Assembly (NCBI RefSeq): GCF_011801125.1
Contig: NZ_CP046171.1
Location: forward strand, 6,138,001 to 6,202,000
DNA length: 64,000 bases
Direction of reading: 5' to 3'
Source of the DNA: Nocardia brasiliensis
GTDB taxonomy: Bacteria; Actinomycetota; Actinomycetes; Mycobacteriales; Mycobacteriaceae
The notes under the pieces are model-generated. The model had not been told where the DNA came from. It made no database searches and was given only the letters and a program-made list of their open reading frames with translations. The position numbers were made by a program, and so were the translations under genes. This document shows positions 41,785-51,428 of this stretch, in pieces (within the stretch, counting starts at the first letter, position 1; every line of letters begins with the position of its first letter).

Positions 41785-42522
41785 TCAGCCTGCCGCGGCC
41801 ACGGTGTCCGGGGCGGTGCCCGATCGAATCAGCACCTGCCCCAACGGCATTCCGGTGAGGTCGCGGACCTCGCGCGCCAGGTGCGCCTGATCGGCGTACC
41901 CCGCGCCGATGGCGGTCGCGGCGAACGACACTCCCGCGCGGGCCTGCGCCAGCGCCCGCTGCAGGCGCAGCACCCGCGCCAGGGTCTTGGGACCGTAGCC
42001 GAAGGCGGCGAGCGAACGCCGATGCAGCAGCCGGGCATTGAGCCCCACCGCCGCCGCGGTCGCCCCGACCGACCAGCCCGCGTCCAGCGCCGCCACGATT
42101 CGCCGGAGCACCGGATCGGGCGGCGCCACCGCGGCCGCGCGCCGCTGGACCAGCGCCTCCATGGCGGCCAGCGGGTCCGTGGCCGCGGCCAGCCGCGCGG
42201 TCAGCCGCCGCACCTCGGCGGCGGACCACAGCTGATCCAATTCGACGCGCTGATCGCGCAATTCCGCGGCGGGCACGCCCAACAGGGCCGGGGCGGTGCC
42301 CGGCGAAAAACGCAGCCCCGCATATCGGGTACCGGTGGCGACCACAGGTCGGAAAGCCCGGGTATCTGGGCCCGCCACGATCAGCCGTCCATCCACCCAC
42401 AGCAGGTCCATGCAGCCGTCCGGCAGCACCGGCACGGCCGCGTCCCGATCGGTCACCGTGCGGGTCCACGCCACGGCCGCTCCGAACCGCGACGGTCGTT
42501 CCCGATACCCGTCCGCGTCCAT
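41785..42522 (-). CDS. AraC-family regulator (DUF6597-type N-terminus)
   Basis: 245 residues. The N-terminal ligand-like domain has VPVLPDGCMDLLWVDG and AGPDTRAF, typical of the DUF6597 group. The C-terminal AraC HTH pair includes LHRRSLAAFGYGPKTLARVLR and ATAIGAGYADQAHLAREVRDLTG. The 3' end lies six bases from the VOC gene, which converges on it. The target is unknown. Confidence 0.87.
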   Translation of the reverse strand: MDADGYRERPSRFGAAVAWTRTVTDRDAAVPVLPDGCMDLLWVDGRLIVAGPDTRAFRPVVATGTRYAGLRFSPGTAPALLGVPAAELRDQRVELDQLWSAAEVRRLTARLAAATDPLAAMEALVQRRAAAVAPPDPVLRRIVAALDAGWSVGATAAAVGLNARLLHRRSLAAFGYGPKTLARVLRLQRALAQARAGVSFAATAIGAGYADQAHLAREVRDLTGMPLGQVLIRSGTAPDTVAAAG

Positions 42523-42573
42523 GACCCGACGCTACCGCGATTCCGCGGGCGCTCGCGCCCGCACCGAACGCGG

Positions 42574-43077
42574 TCAGCGCTGCGGCGGCACCGGGAACAC
42601 CCCGCGCGGGACCACCCGGACGAACGGGGCGGGGTGGGCGGCCGCGATACTCGACTCCGGGTCGCTGCATCCGACGGTCACCTCACCGGCGGGAGCGGAG
42701 GAAAACGTCCAGACCGTCACCCAGTCCTTGCCGCCGACCGTTTCGGTCTTTTTCATGTCGCTGGACCGAAGATCTTCGTTCCGCCCAGAACTGTCCACGG
42801 CCGTGCAGCGCAACGTATTAGCGGCCGCGCCCCAGTCCGCGGGCACCCGGATATCCATCACCGCGTCGGCGGGAATGGGGACCTTTTTCGTCTCGCCGAG
42901 CGCGATCCGCGTCCCGCCCGCTTCGTCGCCATTGTTCGAATCGGGGGCGGGGGAATCGGAACTCGAGGACGCCGCAGCACTCGACGAGGTCGATTCCGGG
43001 CTCGCCGACTTGTCGTCGGAGCACCCCGCCACCGCAACGGCGACCAGCGCCGGAACCCCCAGCCAGCTCAATTTCAC
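42574..43077 (-). CDS. putative lipoprotein
   Basis: 167 residues with a lipoprotein signal (LVAVAVAGC lipobox, Cys19), a Ser-rich linker (about residues 24-48) and a small globular domain with two cysteines (LRCTAVD and VGCSDP). No family recognised. It would be anchored on the outer face of the membrane. Confidence 0.75.
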   Translation of the reverse strand: MKLSWLGVPALVAVAVAGCSDDKSASPESTSSSAAASSSSDSPAPDSNNGDEAGGTRIALGETKKVPIPADAVMDIRVPADWGAAANTLRCTAVDSSGRNEDLRSSDMKKTETVGGKDWVTVWTFSSAPAGEVTVGCSDPESSIAAAHPAPFVRVVPRGVFPVPPQR

Positions 43078-43336
43078 GAGTCAAACCTCTCGTCGCGCCC
43101 ATTCACCAGGCGATTGGTACGGATCGGCGATCGAACACGCTGCCGTAATCGCGCGGACCCTGCGGGGCCGGTGAAACGTGACCACTCGGGAGCCGCACAC
43201 GGCATCGACTAGAGAGCATGTCAACTCCGGCGTCGAATGGAGCGTGTACACGCCCGAAATTGCTGATTCCCGCAGTAATTTGCCTGGGTAATGACATGCT
43301 CGGCCGATGCCGTCATTCCTCCGTAGACTTGCTTCG

Positions 43337-44107
43337 GTGACTTCCCCTGTGGCTTTTCAGGCCATCGATATTCCGCTCCCCGACGGCACCGCCGACGCCT
43401 ACTTCGCGCACCCCGACGACGGCGCCCGCCACCCCGGTGTGCTGCTCTACATGGACGCGTTCGGCCTGCGCCCGTATCTGCGTGAACTGGTGGAGACCAT
43501 TGCGGCGCAAGGGTTCAGCGTCCTCGCGCCGAACATCTTCTACCGCTCCGGCCGGGCGCCCGTGCTGCCCATGCCCGACTTCACCGAGCCGGACGCCGGC
43601 GCGAAGTTCTTCGCCGAACTGGCGCCGATCCGCGAAGCGCTCACCCCGGACGGCGCCATCGAGGATGCGCGGCACTACCTGGACTGGCTCGCGGCCGCCC
43701 CGACGGTGACGCCGGGCCCGGTGGCCACCACCGGCTACTGCATGGGCGGCAGGCTCGCGCTGCGCACCGCCGCCGCGTTCGGTGACCGGATCGCCGCCGC
43801 CGCCAGCTTCCACGGGGGCAATCTGGCCGCCGAGGACCAGCCCGACAGCCCGCACTTCGCGGCGGCGGGGATCACCGCGCGGGTGTACGTGGGGCACGCC
43901 GATCACGATTCGTCCATGCCGCCCGAGCAGATCGCCCGCCTCGAACAGGCGCTCGACGCGGCGGGCACGCGCTACACCTCAGTCCTCTACCCCGACGCGC
44001 CACACGGTTTCACCATGCGGGACGTCCCGGTGTACCGCGAGGACGCCTACCAGCGTCACCTGCACGATCTGCTGAGCCTGCTCCGGAGTTCGCTCGCCGC
44101 GGAATAA
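43337..44107 (+). CDS. dienelactone hydrolase family protein
   Basis: About 256 residues of alpha/beta hydrolase fold. The nucleophile is Cys in TTGYCMGGRLAL; Asp lies in VGHADHDSSM and His in PDAPHGFTM, the Cys-Asp-His triad of dienelactone hydrolases. GTG 43337 is preferred because a -10-like TAGACT ends seven bases upstream (leaderless); ATG 43307 is in frame. It has no pathway neighbours, so its substrate is unknown. Confidence 0.88.
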   Translation: MTSPVAFQAIDIPLPDGTADAYFAHPDDGARHPGVLLYMDAFGLRPYLRELVETIAAQGFSVLAPNIFYRSGRAPVLPMPDFTEPDAGAKFFAELAPIREALTPDGAIEDARHYLDWLAAAPTVTPGPVATTGYCMGGRLALRTAAAFGDRIAAAASFHGGNLAAEDQPDSPHFAAAGITARVYVGHADHDSSMPPEQIARLEQALDAAGTRYTSVLYPDAPHGFTMRDVPVYREDAYQRHLHDLLSLLRSSLAAE

Positions 44108-44266
44108 GACCGAATCATCCTATGTTTCGACTGGGGTCGGTTCCGGCCCCAGCACCCGCTGGATCGTGCCGTCACGCGACCGACCGGCCGGTTTTCGAGA
44201 CCCGCATTCCCCGTTACCGCCGGTTCCGCTTAATGTTGTTCGGTAGGCGATCATCGGGAGGACCAC

Positions 44267-44290
44267 ATGGCGAAGCTGGTGTGGATGTGA
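44267..44290 (+). CDS. 7-codon upstream ORF (leader peptide)
   Basis: ATG 44267 preceded by a strong GGGAGG encodes MAKLVWM and stops at TGA 44288-44290, which overlaps GTG 44287 of the next gene. The arrangement suggests that the ribosome terminates and restarts on the main gene. The main gene lacks its own ribosome site. Confidence 0.5.
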   Translation: MAKLVWM

Positions 44291-45678
44291 GCGAGGAACG
44301 CGCCGCGGCCGCCGCGGCCCCGCATATCGCGACGCGGATCGGATACCGGCAGGCCGCTTTCCCCGCGGATTCCTCGGTTCGCCCGGTACTCATCGGCCTG
44401 GCCCTGGTGCTCAGCGTGCTGCTGGTCTACGAGGCACATCAGGCCGCCAATCACGGCACCGATCACGCGTGGTTCGTCGCCGTCTCGGTGGCCGGTCTCT
44501 TCGTCGCCCGCGGGCTGCACCTGCGCAGGCCGATCACGCTGGCCCACTTCACGGTCGCGCTGCTCGTGCTTGCCCTCGCCCATCTCGCCTACCGCGCGGA
44601 GCATCCCGGCTACGGCTTCGTGCTGCTCGCCTCGAGCGGCTTCCTGCTGGTGCTGCCGCAGTCGAGCAGGCCGCAGCCCGAACAGCTCTATCGCGTCGCC
44701 GAACTCGTCGGCCGGACCGAGCGCGACCCGCTCGCCCCGTTCGCGCTGCACTCCTCGAAAACCTACTTCTTCAACGCGGATTCGACCGCGGGCATCGGCT
44801 ACCGCGCCCGCTTCGGCATCGCGGTGGTCGCGGGCGATCCGATCGGCGACCGCGCCGCCTTCCCCGCGTTGCTCACCGAGTTCTCCGAGTTCGCGCTCAA
44901 TCAGGGCTGGCGCATCGCCGTGCTCGGCGCCAGCCCCGAACTGGCCGAGCTGTGGCGCATCCGGGCACTGGAACACCGTGGGCTGCACGCCGTTCCGATC
45001 GGGCGCGACGTGGTGATCGACGTCGACGATTTCGCGATGGTCGGCAGGCACTTCCGCAACCTGCGCCAAGCCGTCAGCCGCACCCGCAATTTCGGCGTCA
45101 CCACCGAGATCGTGGACGAGTCGGCGCTGACCGACGCGCAGCGCACGGATCTGCTCGGCATCGTCGACGAGTGGGGCAAGGGCAGGCAGACCCGCGGCTT
45201 CTCGATGATCCTCGATCACCTGCTGGACGGCCGGAACCCGAACATGCTGGTGGTCATGGCCAAAGACGCGGACGGAACGGTCTCGGGCTTCCAGCGCTAC
45301 GGCATCTCCGGGCGCGGTCGCGAGCTCAGCCTCGACGTGCCGTGGCGGCGCAAGGGCGCCCCGAACGGCCTGGACGAGCGGATGATCATCGATCTGGTCG
45401 ACTACGCGCGCGAGCACGGCATCAATCGGATCTCGTTGGCGTTCGCGCCTTTTCCCGAGTTGTTCGCCGACAAGCAGAAGTCGCGCACCGCGAAGCTGAT
45501 CTATGTGCTCGTGCACCTGGGTGACCCGCTCATCCGGCTGGAGTCGCTGTACCGATTCCTGCGCAAGTTCCACGCCCTGTCGGATCAGCGGTACGTGCTG
45601 ATCCGCTGGCGCGAGGTGCTCATCGCGGCCGCCGCACTGCTTACCCTGGAGTTCGCACCGCACCGCCGCGAACACTGA
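44287..45678 (+). CDS. DUF2156 membrane protein (MprF-C/LPG-synthase-like)
   Basis: About 463 residues. Four hydrophobic segments near the N-terminus (VRPVLIGLALVLSVLLVYEA and following) precede a cytosolic dual GNAT-fold DUF2156 domain, as in the flippase-less half of lysyl-phosphatidylglycerol synthases (LHSSKTYFFN, GDPIGDR, FQRYGISG, SLAFAPFPELF). It would transfer an amino acid from a tRNA to a lipid, or do a related acyl transfer. GTG 44287 or 44281 is the likely start, coupled to a leader ORF. The frame is open to 44122. The dehydratase gene follows after eight bases. Confidence 0.8.
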   Translation: MSEERAAAAAAPHIATRIGYRQAAFPADSSVRPVLIGLALVLSVLLVYEAHQAANHGTDHAWFVAVSVAGLFVARGLHLRRPITLAHFTVALLVLALAHLAYRAEHPGYGFVLLASSGFLLVLPQSSRPQPEQLYRVAELVGRTERDPLAPFALHSSKTYFFNADSTAGIGYRARFGIAVVAGDPIGDRAAFPALLTEFSEFALNQGWRIAVLGASPELAELWRIRALEHRGLHAVPIGRDVVIDVDDFAMVGRHFRNLRQAVSRTRNFGVTTEIVDESALTDAQRTDLLGIVDEWGKGRQTRGFSMILDHLLDGRNPNMLVVMAKDADGTVSGFQRYGISGRGRELSLDVPWRRKGAPNGLDERMIIDLVDYAREHGINRISLAFAPFPELFADKQKSRTAKLIYVLVHLGDPLIRLESLYRFLRKFHALSDQRYVLIRWREVLIAAAALLTLEFAPHRREH

Positions 45679-45686
45679 GGAGCGCA

Positions 45687-46625
45687 ATGGAACTCGGCCA
45701 CACCGATATCAAGGCCGCCGTCGAGCGAGTGGCGGGCCGGGTGCGACCGATCACCCTCGCACCCGCCGGGGACAACCTCTGGTTCGCGCTGGAACTGCTC
45801 CAACACACCGGCAGCTTCAAGGCGCGTGGCGCCCTCAATTTCCTACTGGCGCATCAGGAGAACGGCACCCTGCCCGCGGCGGGCGTGACGATCGCCTCCG
45901 GTGGCAATGCCGGGCTCGCCTGTGCCTGGGCGGCGCGGACACTGGGCATCGAGGCCACGGTGTTCCTGCCTGCCACCGCGCCGGAGGTGAAGGTGCGACG
46001 GCTGCATTCCTATGGCGCCGAGGTCAATCTGATCGGCACGCAGTACGCGGACGCGCTGGCGGCCAGCCAGGAATTCGCGGCCGCGACCGGCGCGCTGCTC
46101 TCCCACGCCTACGACCACCCGTTGATCGCCGCGGGCGCGGGCACCCTCATGACCGAGATCCACCAGCGCATGCCCGATCTCGACACCGTCGTGGTCGCGG
46201 TCGGCGGTGGCGGACTGTTCGCCGGGATCGCCACCGCCGCAGACCATTACGGGGTGCGCACGGTGGCCGTCGAGCCGCGCGCGTGCCGTGCGTTCCACGC
46301 CGCCGTCGAGGCGGGCAGGCTGGTCGACGTGTCGATCGATTCGATCGCCGCCGACTCGCTCGGCGCGCGGCGCGCCACCGAGCTGGCCCTGTACGCCGCC
46401 CAGCACTACCGAGTCGACTCGGTCCTGGTCGACGACGCCGACATCATCGCGACCCGCCGCGGCCTCTGGGAAGAACGCCGCCTCGCCGTCGAATACGGCG
46501 CGGCCACCGCCCTCGCCGCCCTGCGCGCTGACACCCACCCACCCGCCTTCACCCCCGAACCCGGCGAAAAGGTCTGCGTCGTACTGTGCGGCGCGAACAC
46601 CGACCCGTCCGATCTGGCGAGTTGA
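45687..46625 (+). CDS. PLP-dependent threonine/serine dehydratase-like enzyme
   Basis: 312 residues of fold type II. The PLP lysine is in HTGSFKARGA, the phosphate/substrate loop is ASGGNAGL, and the glycine loop is VAVGGGGLFAG. The C-terminal IlvA regulatory domain is absent, so it resembles catabolic serine/threonine dehydratases. GAGGAG lies seven bases before ATG 45687; the gene is eight bases after the DUF2156 gene, probably the same operon. Confidence 0.9.
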   Translation: MELGHTDIKAAVERVAGRVRPITLAPAGDNLWFALELLQHTGSFKARGALNFLLAHQENGTLPAAGVTIASGGNAGLACAWAARTLGIEATVFLPATAPEVKVRRLHSYGAEVNLIGTQYADALAASQEFAAATGALLSHAYDHPLIAAGAGTLMTEIHQRMPDLDTVVVAVGGGGLFAGIATAADHYGVRTVAVEPRACRAFHAAVEAGRLVDVSIDSIAADSLGARRATELALYAAQHYRVDSVLVDDADIIATRRGLWEERRLAVEYGAATALAALRADTHPPAFTPEPGEKVCVVLCGANTDPSDLAS

Positions 46626-46716
46626 CCCGGTAATCGAGGGCGCCGAATTCCGGCGCGTTCGTGGGGGCCGGATTATGCTCGGGGCGTCTTCGATCCCGAC
46701 GGAAGGCATCGCCGGC

Positions 46717-47262
46717 ATGGCGCTCGCATCCAGCATGGTCCCCCTCGGCACGCCCGCACCGGATTTCGCGCTGCCCGATCTCGATCAGCGCGTGCACCGC
46801 CGCGCGGATTTCGTGGACGGCCCCGGCCTGCTGGTCGTGTTCGCCGCCAACCACTGTCCATACGTCAAACATGTCGAAGCGGTGCTCGGCGAGGTGGTCG
46901 ACTCGCTACCCATGCCCACCGTGGCGATCTGCAGCAACGATGTCGGCCGCTCCCCCGACGACGCCCCGATCGGCTTGCGCGACCAAGCGATTCGCGCGGG
47001 GTGGACCTTTCCCTACCTCATCGATGCGACCCAGCAGGTCGGCCGCGCCTTCCACGCCGCGTGCACGCCCGACTTCTTTCTCTACGACGCGAACCTCACC
47101 CTCGCCTATCGCGGCGCGCTCGACGAATCCACGCCGGGCAACGGAAAACCGGTGACCGGCAATGCGTTACGAGCCGCCATCGAAGCGGTACTGGATGCCG
47201 TGCCGGTGCCGGAACCGCACCGGCCGAGCATGGGCTGCTCGATCAAATGGCGCGAGAACTGA
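46717..47262 (+). CDS. thioredoxin-fold redoxin (AhpC/TSA-like)
   Basis: 181 residues: APDFALPDLDQRV and then VVFAANHCPYVKHVEAVL, a thioredoxin-like centre with one Cys (NHCPYVK), and PDFFLYDANLTLAYRG with the cis-Pro region. This is the small actinobacterial group of thioredoxin-family proteins related to peroxiredoxins. A second start (ATG 46675) is possible. Role: peroxide or thiol redox, inferred. Confidence 0.85.
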   Translation: MALASSMVPLGTPAPDFALPDLDQRVHRRADFVDGPGLLVVFAANHCPYVKHVEAVLGEVVDSLPMPTVAICSNDVGRSPDDAPIGLRDQAIRAGWTFPYLIDATQQVGRAFHAACTPDFFLYDANLTLAYRGALDESTPGNGKPVTGNALRAAIEAVLDAVPVPEPHRPSMGCSIKWREN

Positions 47263-47360
47263 GCCGGGGGACGCGAGAGCTGGGCGACCCGTCCGCGCAT
47301 GCGGGACAATAGCCGCGGACAACGTCGCAGGCCGGACGGCCGGAGGAAAGGGGAGGGACG

Positions 47361-48284
47361 TTGGCAACAATCGTCCTCGTACACGGCATCGCTCAGGAGC
47401 AGGGGTCGGCCGACACGTTGGAGGCCCAGTGGCTGCCCGCCATCGCGGGCGGGGTGCGCAACCACGGCGACCTCGAACTCGCAGATCGGCTATGGCGCAA
47501 CGGATCACCGGGCGACATCTCGACCAGGATGGCGTTCTACGGCAATCAATTCCTGGCGAAGGGGGCGCAGGGCGAGGCCGTCGGCGACCTCGACGACGAA
47601 CAACTGGAACTGATGGAACAGCTCGCCGAGCTGTGGTTGACGACCGCCGCCGAGCACGCGGGCGACCAACGCGACCGGCTGACCGCACAGCGCCTCGCCG
47701 CGGTGGTGCCACCGGAGGCCAAGCCGCAGGGCGCCAAAGCCGCACTGCGCCCGGCACTCAACGCCCTGGTGCGGCTGCGCTGGTTCGCGCCGTTCGGCAT
47801 CGGGCTCGCCGAGAAGTTCGTGGTGCGCGCGCTGTCACAGGTGGTCAGGTACTTCACCGACGAGAACGTGCGCGAGTACGCCCAGCAGCAGGTACTCGCG
47901 CAGGTGGGGCCGGAGACCGAGCTCGTCATCGCGCATTCGCTCGGCTCCGTCGTCGCCTACGAGGCGCTGCATCGCGTCGACCAGGATGTCACCCTGCTGA
48001 CCATGGGTTCCCCGCTCGGCCTGCGCACCGTCATCTACGACCGATTGCGCCCGCAGCCGACCACGGTCCCCAAATGCGTTGCCGACTGGCACAATCTGGT
48101 GGACCGCGACGATCTGGTCGCCGCGCATCTCGATCTCGCCCCCTTCTTCCCCCCGTTCCCCGGTGCCGGCGTCGTGCCGATCACCGAGGAACCGCTGGAC
48201 AACGGCGCGAGCCCGCACGACTCCACGCACTACCTGACAAAGGCGATCACAGGCGGCATCGTCGCGAAAGCGCTGACCACCTGA
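47361..48284 (+). CDS. alpha/beta hydrolase, lipase-like
   Basis: 307 residues. ATIVLVHGIAQEQG is the oxyanion strand, VIAHSLGSVVAYEAL the nucleophile elbow, with Asp in VDRDDLVAAH and His in SPHDSTHYLT. The helical insertion at about 60-165 is long. TTG 47361 is the start used here, with GGGGAGGGACG just upstream. No export signal. The substrate is not evident. Confidence 0.82.
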   Translation: MATIVLVHGIAQEQGSADTLEAQWLPAIAGGVRNHGDLELADRLWRNGSPGDISTRMAFYGNQFLAKGAQGEAVGDLDDEQLELMEQLAELWLTTAAEHAGDQRDRLTAQRLAAVVPPEAKPQGAKAALRPALNALVRLRWFAPFGIGLAEKFVVRALSQVVRYFTDENVREYAQQQVLAQVGPETELVIAHSLGSVVAYEALHRVDQDVTLLTMGSPLGLRTVIYDRLRPQPTTVPKCVADWHNLVDRDDLVAAHLDLAPFFPPFPGAGVVPITEEPLDNGASPHDSTHYLTKAITGGIVAKALTT

Positions 48285-48346
48285 CACTTCTCGACCGACC
48301 CGGGCGGCACGGCGCACCGCCGCCGCGATCTTCGGCGCCGAGTCGG

Positions 48347-48961
48347 TTACCGATCCGCCTCGGGCAGATGCACTTTCGCGTCCTCGTAGGTGGCCGTGCC
48401 CGCGGCCTCGTCGCGGGTGTAGATCAGGTTGAGCACGCCGGTCTCGAACGTCTGCGAGGAGAGCAGCCGCAGCGGCAACGTCGATTCCCGGTCCGGGAAC
48501 AGCCGATCGCCCTTGCCGACGACGATCGGGTGCACCAGCAGGTGCAGCTCATCCAGCAGGCCGGCGTCGAGCAGCTGGAGCACGACCGAGACCGAGCCGC
48601 TCATGCCGATATCACCGCCGGGCTCCTGCTTCAGCGCGGTCACGCCCTCGATCAGCTCACCCTGCAACAGCTCGGAATTGCGCCAGGTGAACTCCAGGTC
48701 CTGATGCGAGACGACGACCTTGCGCGCGTCACCGAGCACCTTCGCGAACGACGCGTCCTCCCCGCCCGCCGCCTCCCGCTCGGGCCAGGCGCCCGCGAAA
48801 CCGTCGTAGGTCTTGCGCCCGAGCAGCAGGGTGTCGGCGGTGCCGAGCTGGGCGTTGACCGCAACGCCCATCTCGTCGTTGAAGTAGGGGAAATGCCAGT
48901 CCTGCGGGTCCTGAATGACGCCGTCGAGTGACATGAACAGCCCTGCGGTGATCTTTCGCAT
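48347..48961 (-). CDS. dihydrofolate-reductase/RibD-C family protein
   Basis: 204 residues of the RibD C-terminal/DHFR-like fold: ITAGLFMSLDGVIQDP, LLLGRKTYDGF, VVSHQDLEF, then MSGSVSVVLQLLDAGLLDELHLLVHPIVVG. Such stand-alone reductases are common in actinomycetes with unknown substrates; it is not the essential FolA. Lone gene. Confidence 0.88.
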   Translation of the reverse strand: MRKITAGLFMSLDGVIQDPQDWHFPYFNDEMGVAVNAQLGTADTLLLGRKTYDGFAGAWPEREAAGGEDASFAKVLGDARKVVVSHQDLEFTWRNSELLQGELIEGVTALKQEPGGDIGMSGSVSVVLQLLDAGLLDELHLLVHPIVVGKGDRLFPDRESTLPLRLLSSQTFETGVLNLIYTRDEAAGTATYEDAKVHLPEADR

Positions 48962-49028
48962 CGCGCAACTCCTGGATCGGTAGTGTGTGTCCTCTGTTCC
49001 GACGGAGCCGCGCGAGGAAATTAATCGG

Positions 49029-49745
49029 TCAGACCCGTTCCGCTTCCAGCACCCAGACCCCGAGCAACAGGTGACCGTCCGGATCCAGATCCAGCGGCAC
49101 CCCGCCGCCCTGCAGCATGCGCGCGAACACGGGCGGCGGTTTGATCGCGGTCAGCTTGCCGGGCCGCAACTCGGTGAGCCGCCAGTCCGGCACCGCGAAC
49201 GCCGCGCGCAGCTCGTCGTCACCGATCGCGAAGGGCGCGTAGTTCGCGCTGTGCGGTCCCTCCGAGAAACAGAGCTGGAACAGCCGCGCACCGGGCCGCA
49301 TCACCCGATGCAGCGCTGCCACATGCGATGTGCGCTGTTCGGGGTCGAGACAGTGGGCGAGCGCGCTGCTCACCACGGTGTCGAACCGGTTGTCGTAGCC
49401 GCTGAGCTCGGTGGCGTCGGCGACGGCGAAATCCACCGTCACCCCGCGCTCGGCGGCCCGCGCGCGAGCCTTCTCGATCGCGGTCGGCGCGAAGTCCAGG
49501 CCGGTCACCCGGTAGCCGAGACCCGCCAGATAGATGGCGGTATCCCCTGGGCCGCAACCGATGTCGAGCACATCGCCGGAGATCCGGCCGGTGCGCTCGA
49601 ACTCCACGAGCAGCGGCTGCGGGCGATCGATCTCCCAGGGCAGCCGGTCCATCACCTCGCCCTCGACGAGCGTTCCGCTCTGATACGCCTGCTCGAAATC
49701 AATGCTTGCCGGGTCGAGCCCGGACGATGCGTCATTGTCAGTCAT
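49029..49745 (-). CDS. class I SAM-dependent methyltransferase
   Basis: 238 residues. Motif I is VLDIGCGPGDTAIYLAG, the acidic residue after strand 2 is in VTGLDFAP, and VDFAVADATEL is motif II. The family is broad (Methyltransf_25); the substrate is unknown. ATG 49745 is chosen; the frame reads on upstream, but that would overlap the AraC gene. It lies about 100 bases downstream of that gene in the same direction. Confidence 0.9.
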   Translation of the reverse strand: MTDNDASSGLDPASIDFEQAYQSGTLVEGEVMDRLPWEIDRPQPLLVEFERTGRISGDVLDIGCGPGDTAIYLAGLGYRVTGLDFAPTAIEKARARAAERGVTVDFAVADATELSGYDNRFDTVVSSALAHCLDPEQRTSHVAALHRVMRPGARLFQLCFSEGPHSANYAPFAIGDDELRAAFAVPDWRLTELRPGKLTAIKPPPVFARMLQGGGVPLDLDPDGHLLLGVWVLEAERV

Positions 49746-49848
49746 GAACCTGCCCTTGCCTCGATGGTGGATCAGGATGCAACGCAGCGATCCTACCGAG
49801 AAACGGAGAACAAAGCTCCGGTTTGACGTGACATCCATCCACCCCTGG

Positions 49849-50805
49849 TCAGTTGCCGACGCCGGACCCGTGGAACGCCGCACGATAGCTCTGCGGAGTG
49901 GTGCCGACCACCCGCTTGAACCGGTCGCGGAACGCGGTCGGTGAGCCGAAACCGACCTGCCCCGCGATCCGATCCACGGGATGTCCGGTGGACTCCAGCA
50001 GATACTGCGCCTGCCGAATCCTGGCCCGCAGCAACCATTGCAGCGGTGTGGTGCCGACCTGCTCACGGAAGTGCCGGTTGAGCGTGCGGGTGCTGAGCTT
50101 GGCGTGCGCGGCGATGTCGTCGAGGGTCAGATCCTTCGCGGAATTGTCCCGCATCCACTGCATCACCGGCTCGAGCGAGCACCCGCGCGGGGTGGGCGGC
50201 TGGTCGTGCACGATGAATTGCGCCTGTCCCCCTTCACGTTCCAGCGGCACCACCGAGAGCCGGGCGGTGTCGGCGGCCACCGCCGATCCGTGATCGCGTC
50301 GAATCATGTGCAGGCACAGGTCGATTCCCGCCGCGGCGCCTGCCGAGGTGAGGATTTGGCCGTTGTCCACGTAGAGCACGTCCGGGTCGAGATCGATCTC
50401 GGGAAACCGGGCGGCGAACTGCGTCGCGGCGATCCAGTGGGTGGTCGCGCGCTGCCCGTCGAGCAAGCCGGTGGCGGCGAGCACGAACGCGCCCACGCAG
50501 ATAGAAGCGATCCTGGTACCCGCGGCCGCGGCCCGGCGCAGTGCGTCGAGCACCTCTTCGGGCACGGGGCGCTCGGGCTCGGCCCGGCCGGGCACGATGA
50601 TGGTGTCGGCCTCGGCCAGGGCGGCCAGATCGTAGGGCGCGTGCAGTGTGAACGCGCCCGCGTCGACGGTCGAGGTGAGGCCGCACACGCGCACCCGGTA
50701 CGCCGCGCGGCCGTCGGGCAGGCGGGCGCCGCCGAACACGTCGACCGGCGTCGCGAGGTCGGATGGAATGACCTTGTCCAGCGCCAGGACCGCTACGACA
50801 TGCAT
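49849..50805 (-). CDS. GlxA-type AraC-family transcription regulator
   Basis: 318 residues: an N-terminal DJ-1/PfpI-like domain (VVAVLALDKVIPSDLATPVDVFG, ASICVGAFVLAATGLLDG) and a C-terminal AraC HTH (LTLDDIAAHAKLSTRTLNRHF, DRIAGQVGFGSPTAFRDRFK). These regulators often control adjacent small-molecule genes. ATG 50805 is chosen over 50886. The methyltransferase gene downstream may be in its operon. Confidence 0.92.
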   Translation of the reverse strand: MHVVAVLALDKVIPSDLATPVDVFGGARLPDGRAAYRVRVCGLTSTVDAGAFTLHAPYDLAALAEADTIIVPGRAEPERPVPEEVLDALRRAAAAGTRIASICVGAFVLAATGLLDGQRATTHWIAATQFAARFPEIDLDPDVLYVDNGQILTSAGAAAGIDLCLHMIRRDHGSAVAADTARLSVVPLEREGGQAQFIVHDQPPTPRGCSLEPVMQWMRDNSAKDLTLDDIAAHAKLSTRTLNRHFREQVGTTPLQWLLRARIRQAQYLLESTGHPVDRIAGQVGFGSPTAFRDRFKRVVGTTPQSYRAAFHGSGVGN

Positions 50806-50959
50806 GGCTTCAGAATAGGGTGCACCCGGATTCCAGCCAATAGCCATGAGCAGTACTTCTTCGATAAACCCCGATGTCAGAGCCATTGGCGAGAATCGAC
50901 CGGCGTATGGCCGTTTCGCCTATTTCGCTCCGGGCAGATGATCACTTAGTCTCGCGGCT

Positions 50960-51415
50960 GTGACGAAGTTCCTGCTTTCGGTCCATGTGCTGGCCGTGAT
51001 CATCGCCGTCGGGCCGGTCACGGTCGCGGCGAGCATGTTCGCGCCCACCACCCGCCGCGCGCTCGCCGCCCCCACCAACGATCGCGACCCCGCCGTGCTG
51101 GCGACGCTGCACCGCATCTGCCGGGTCTACGCCTACATCGGCATCCTGGTGCCCACCTTCGGCGCACTCACCGCGTTGAGCCTCGGCGTGCTCACCGACA
51201 AGTGGCTCATCGTCTCGATCGGCCTCACCGCGGCCGCCGCCGGCGTGCTCGCGATGCTGATCCTGCCCGGTCAGCACAAGATCCTCGCCGATCTGCCCGC
51301 CACGACCCCGGCACTGATCCGACGCCTCGGCATGGACACCGGCATCTTCAACGTGCTGTGGGTGGTCGTCACCGTGCTGATGATCGTGCGCCCCGGCTCC
51401 ACCACCGGGGCCTGA
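50960..51415 (+). CDS. DUF2269-like integral membrane protein
   Basis: 151 residues with four hydrophobic segments: FLLSVHVLAVIIAVGPVTVA, YAYIGILVPTFGALTALSLG, WLIVSIGLTAAAAGVLAMLI and FNVLWVVVTVLMIV. A His in the first helix is typical of DUF2269 (YqhA-like) proteins. Function unknown. A -10-like TAGTCT ends seven bases before GTG 50960 (leaderless type). Confidence 0.8.
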   Translation: MTKFLLSVHVLAVIIAVGPVTVAASMFAPTTRRALAAPTNDRDPAVLATLHRICRVYAYIGILVPTFGALTALSLGVLTDKWLIVSIGLTAAAAGVLAMLILPGQHKILADLPATTPALIRRLGMDTGIFNVLWVVVTVLMIVRPGSTTGA

Positions 51416-51428
51416 CGAGCACCACTGC

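Noticed and set aside
48987..49826. 279-codon plus-strand frame
   Set aside because: Opposite-strand shadow of the methyltransferase gene; no family match and biased composition.
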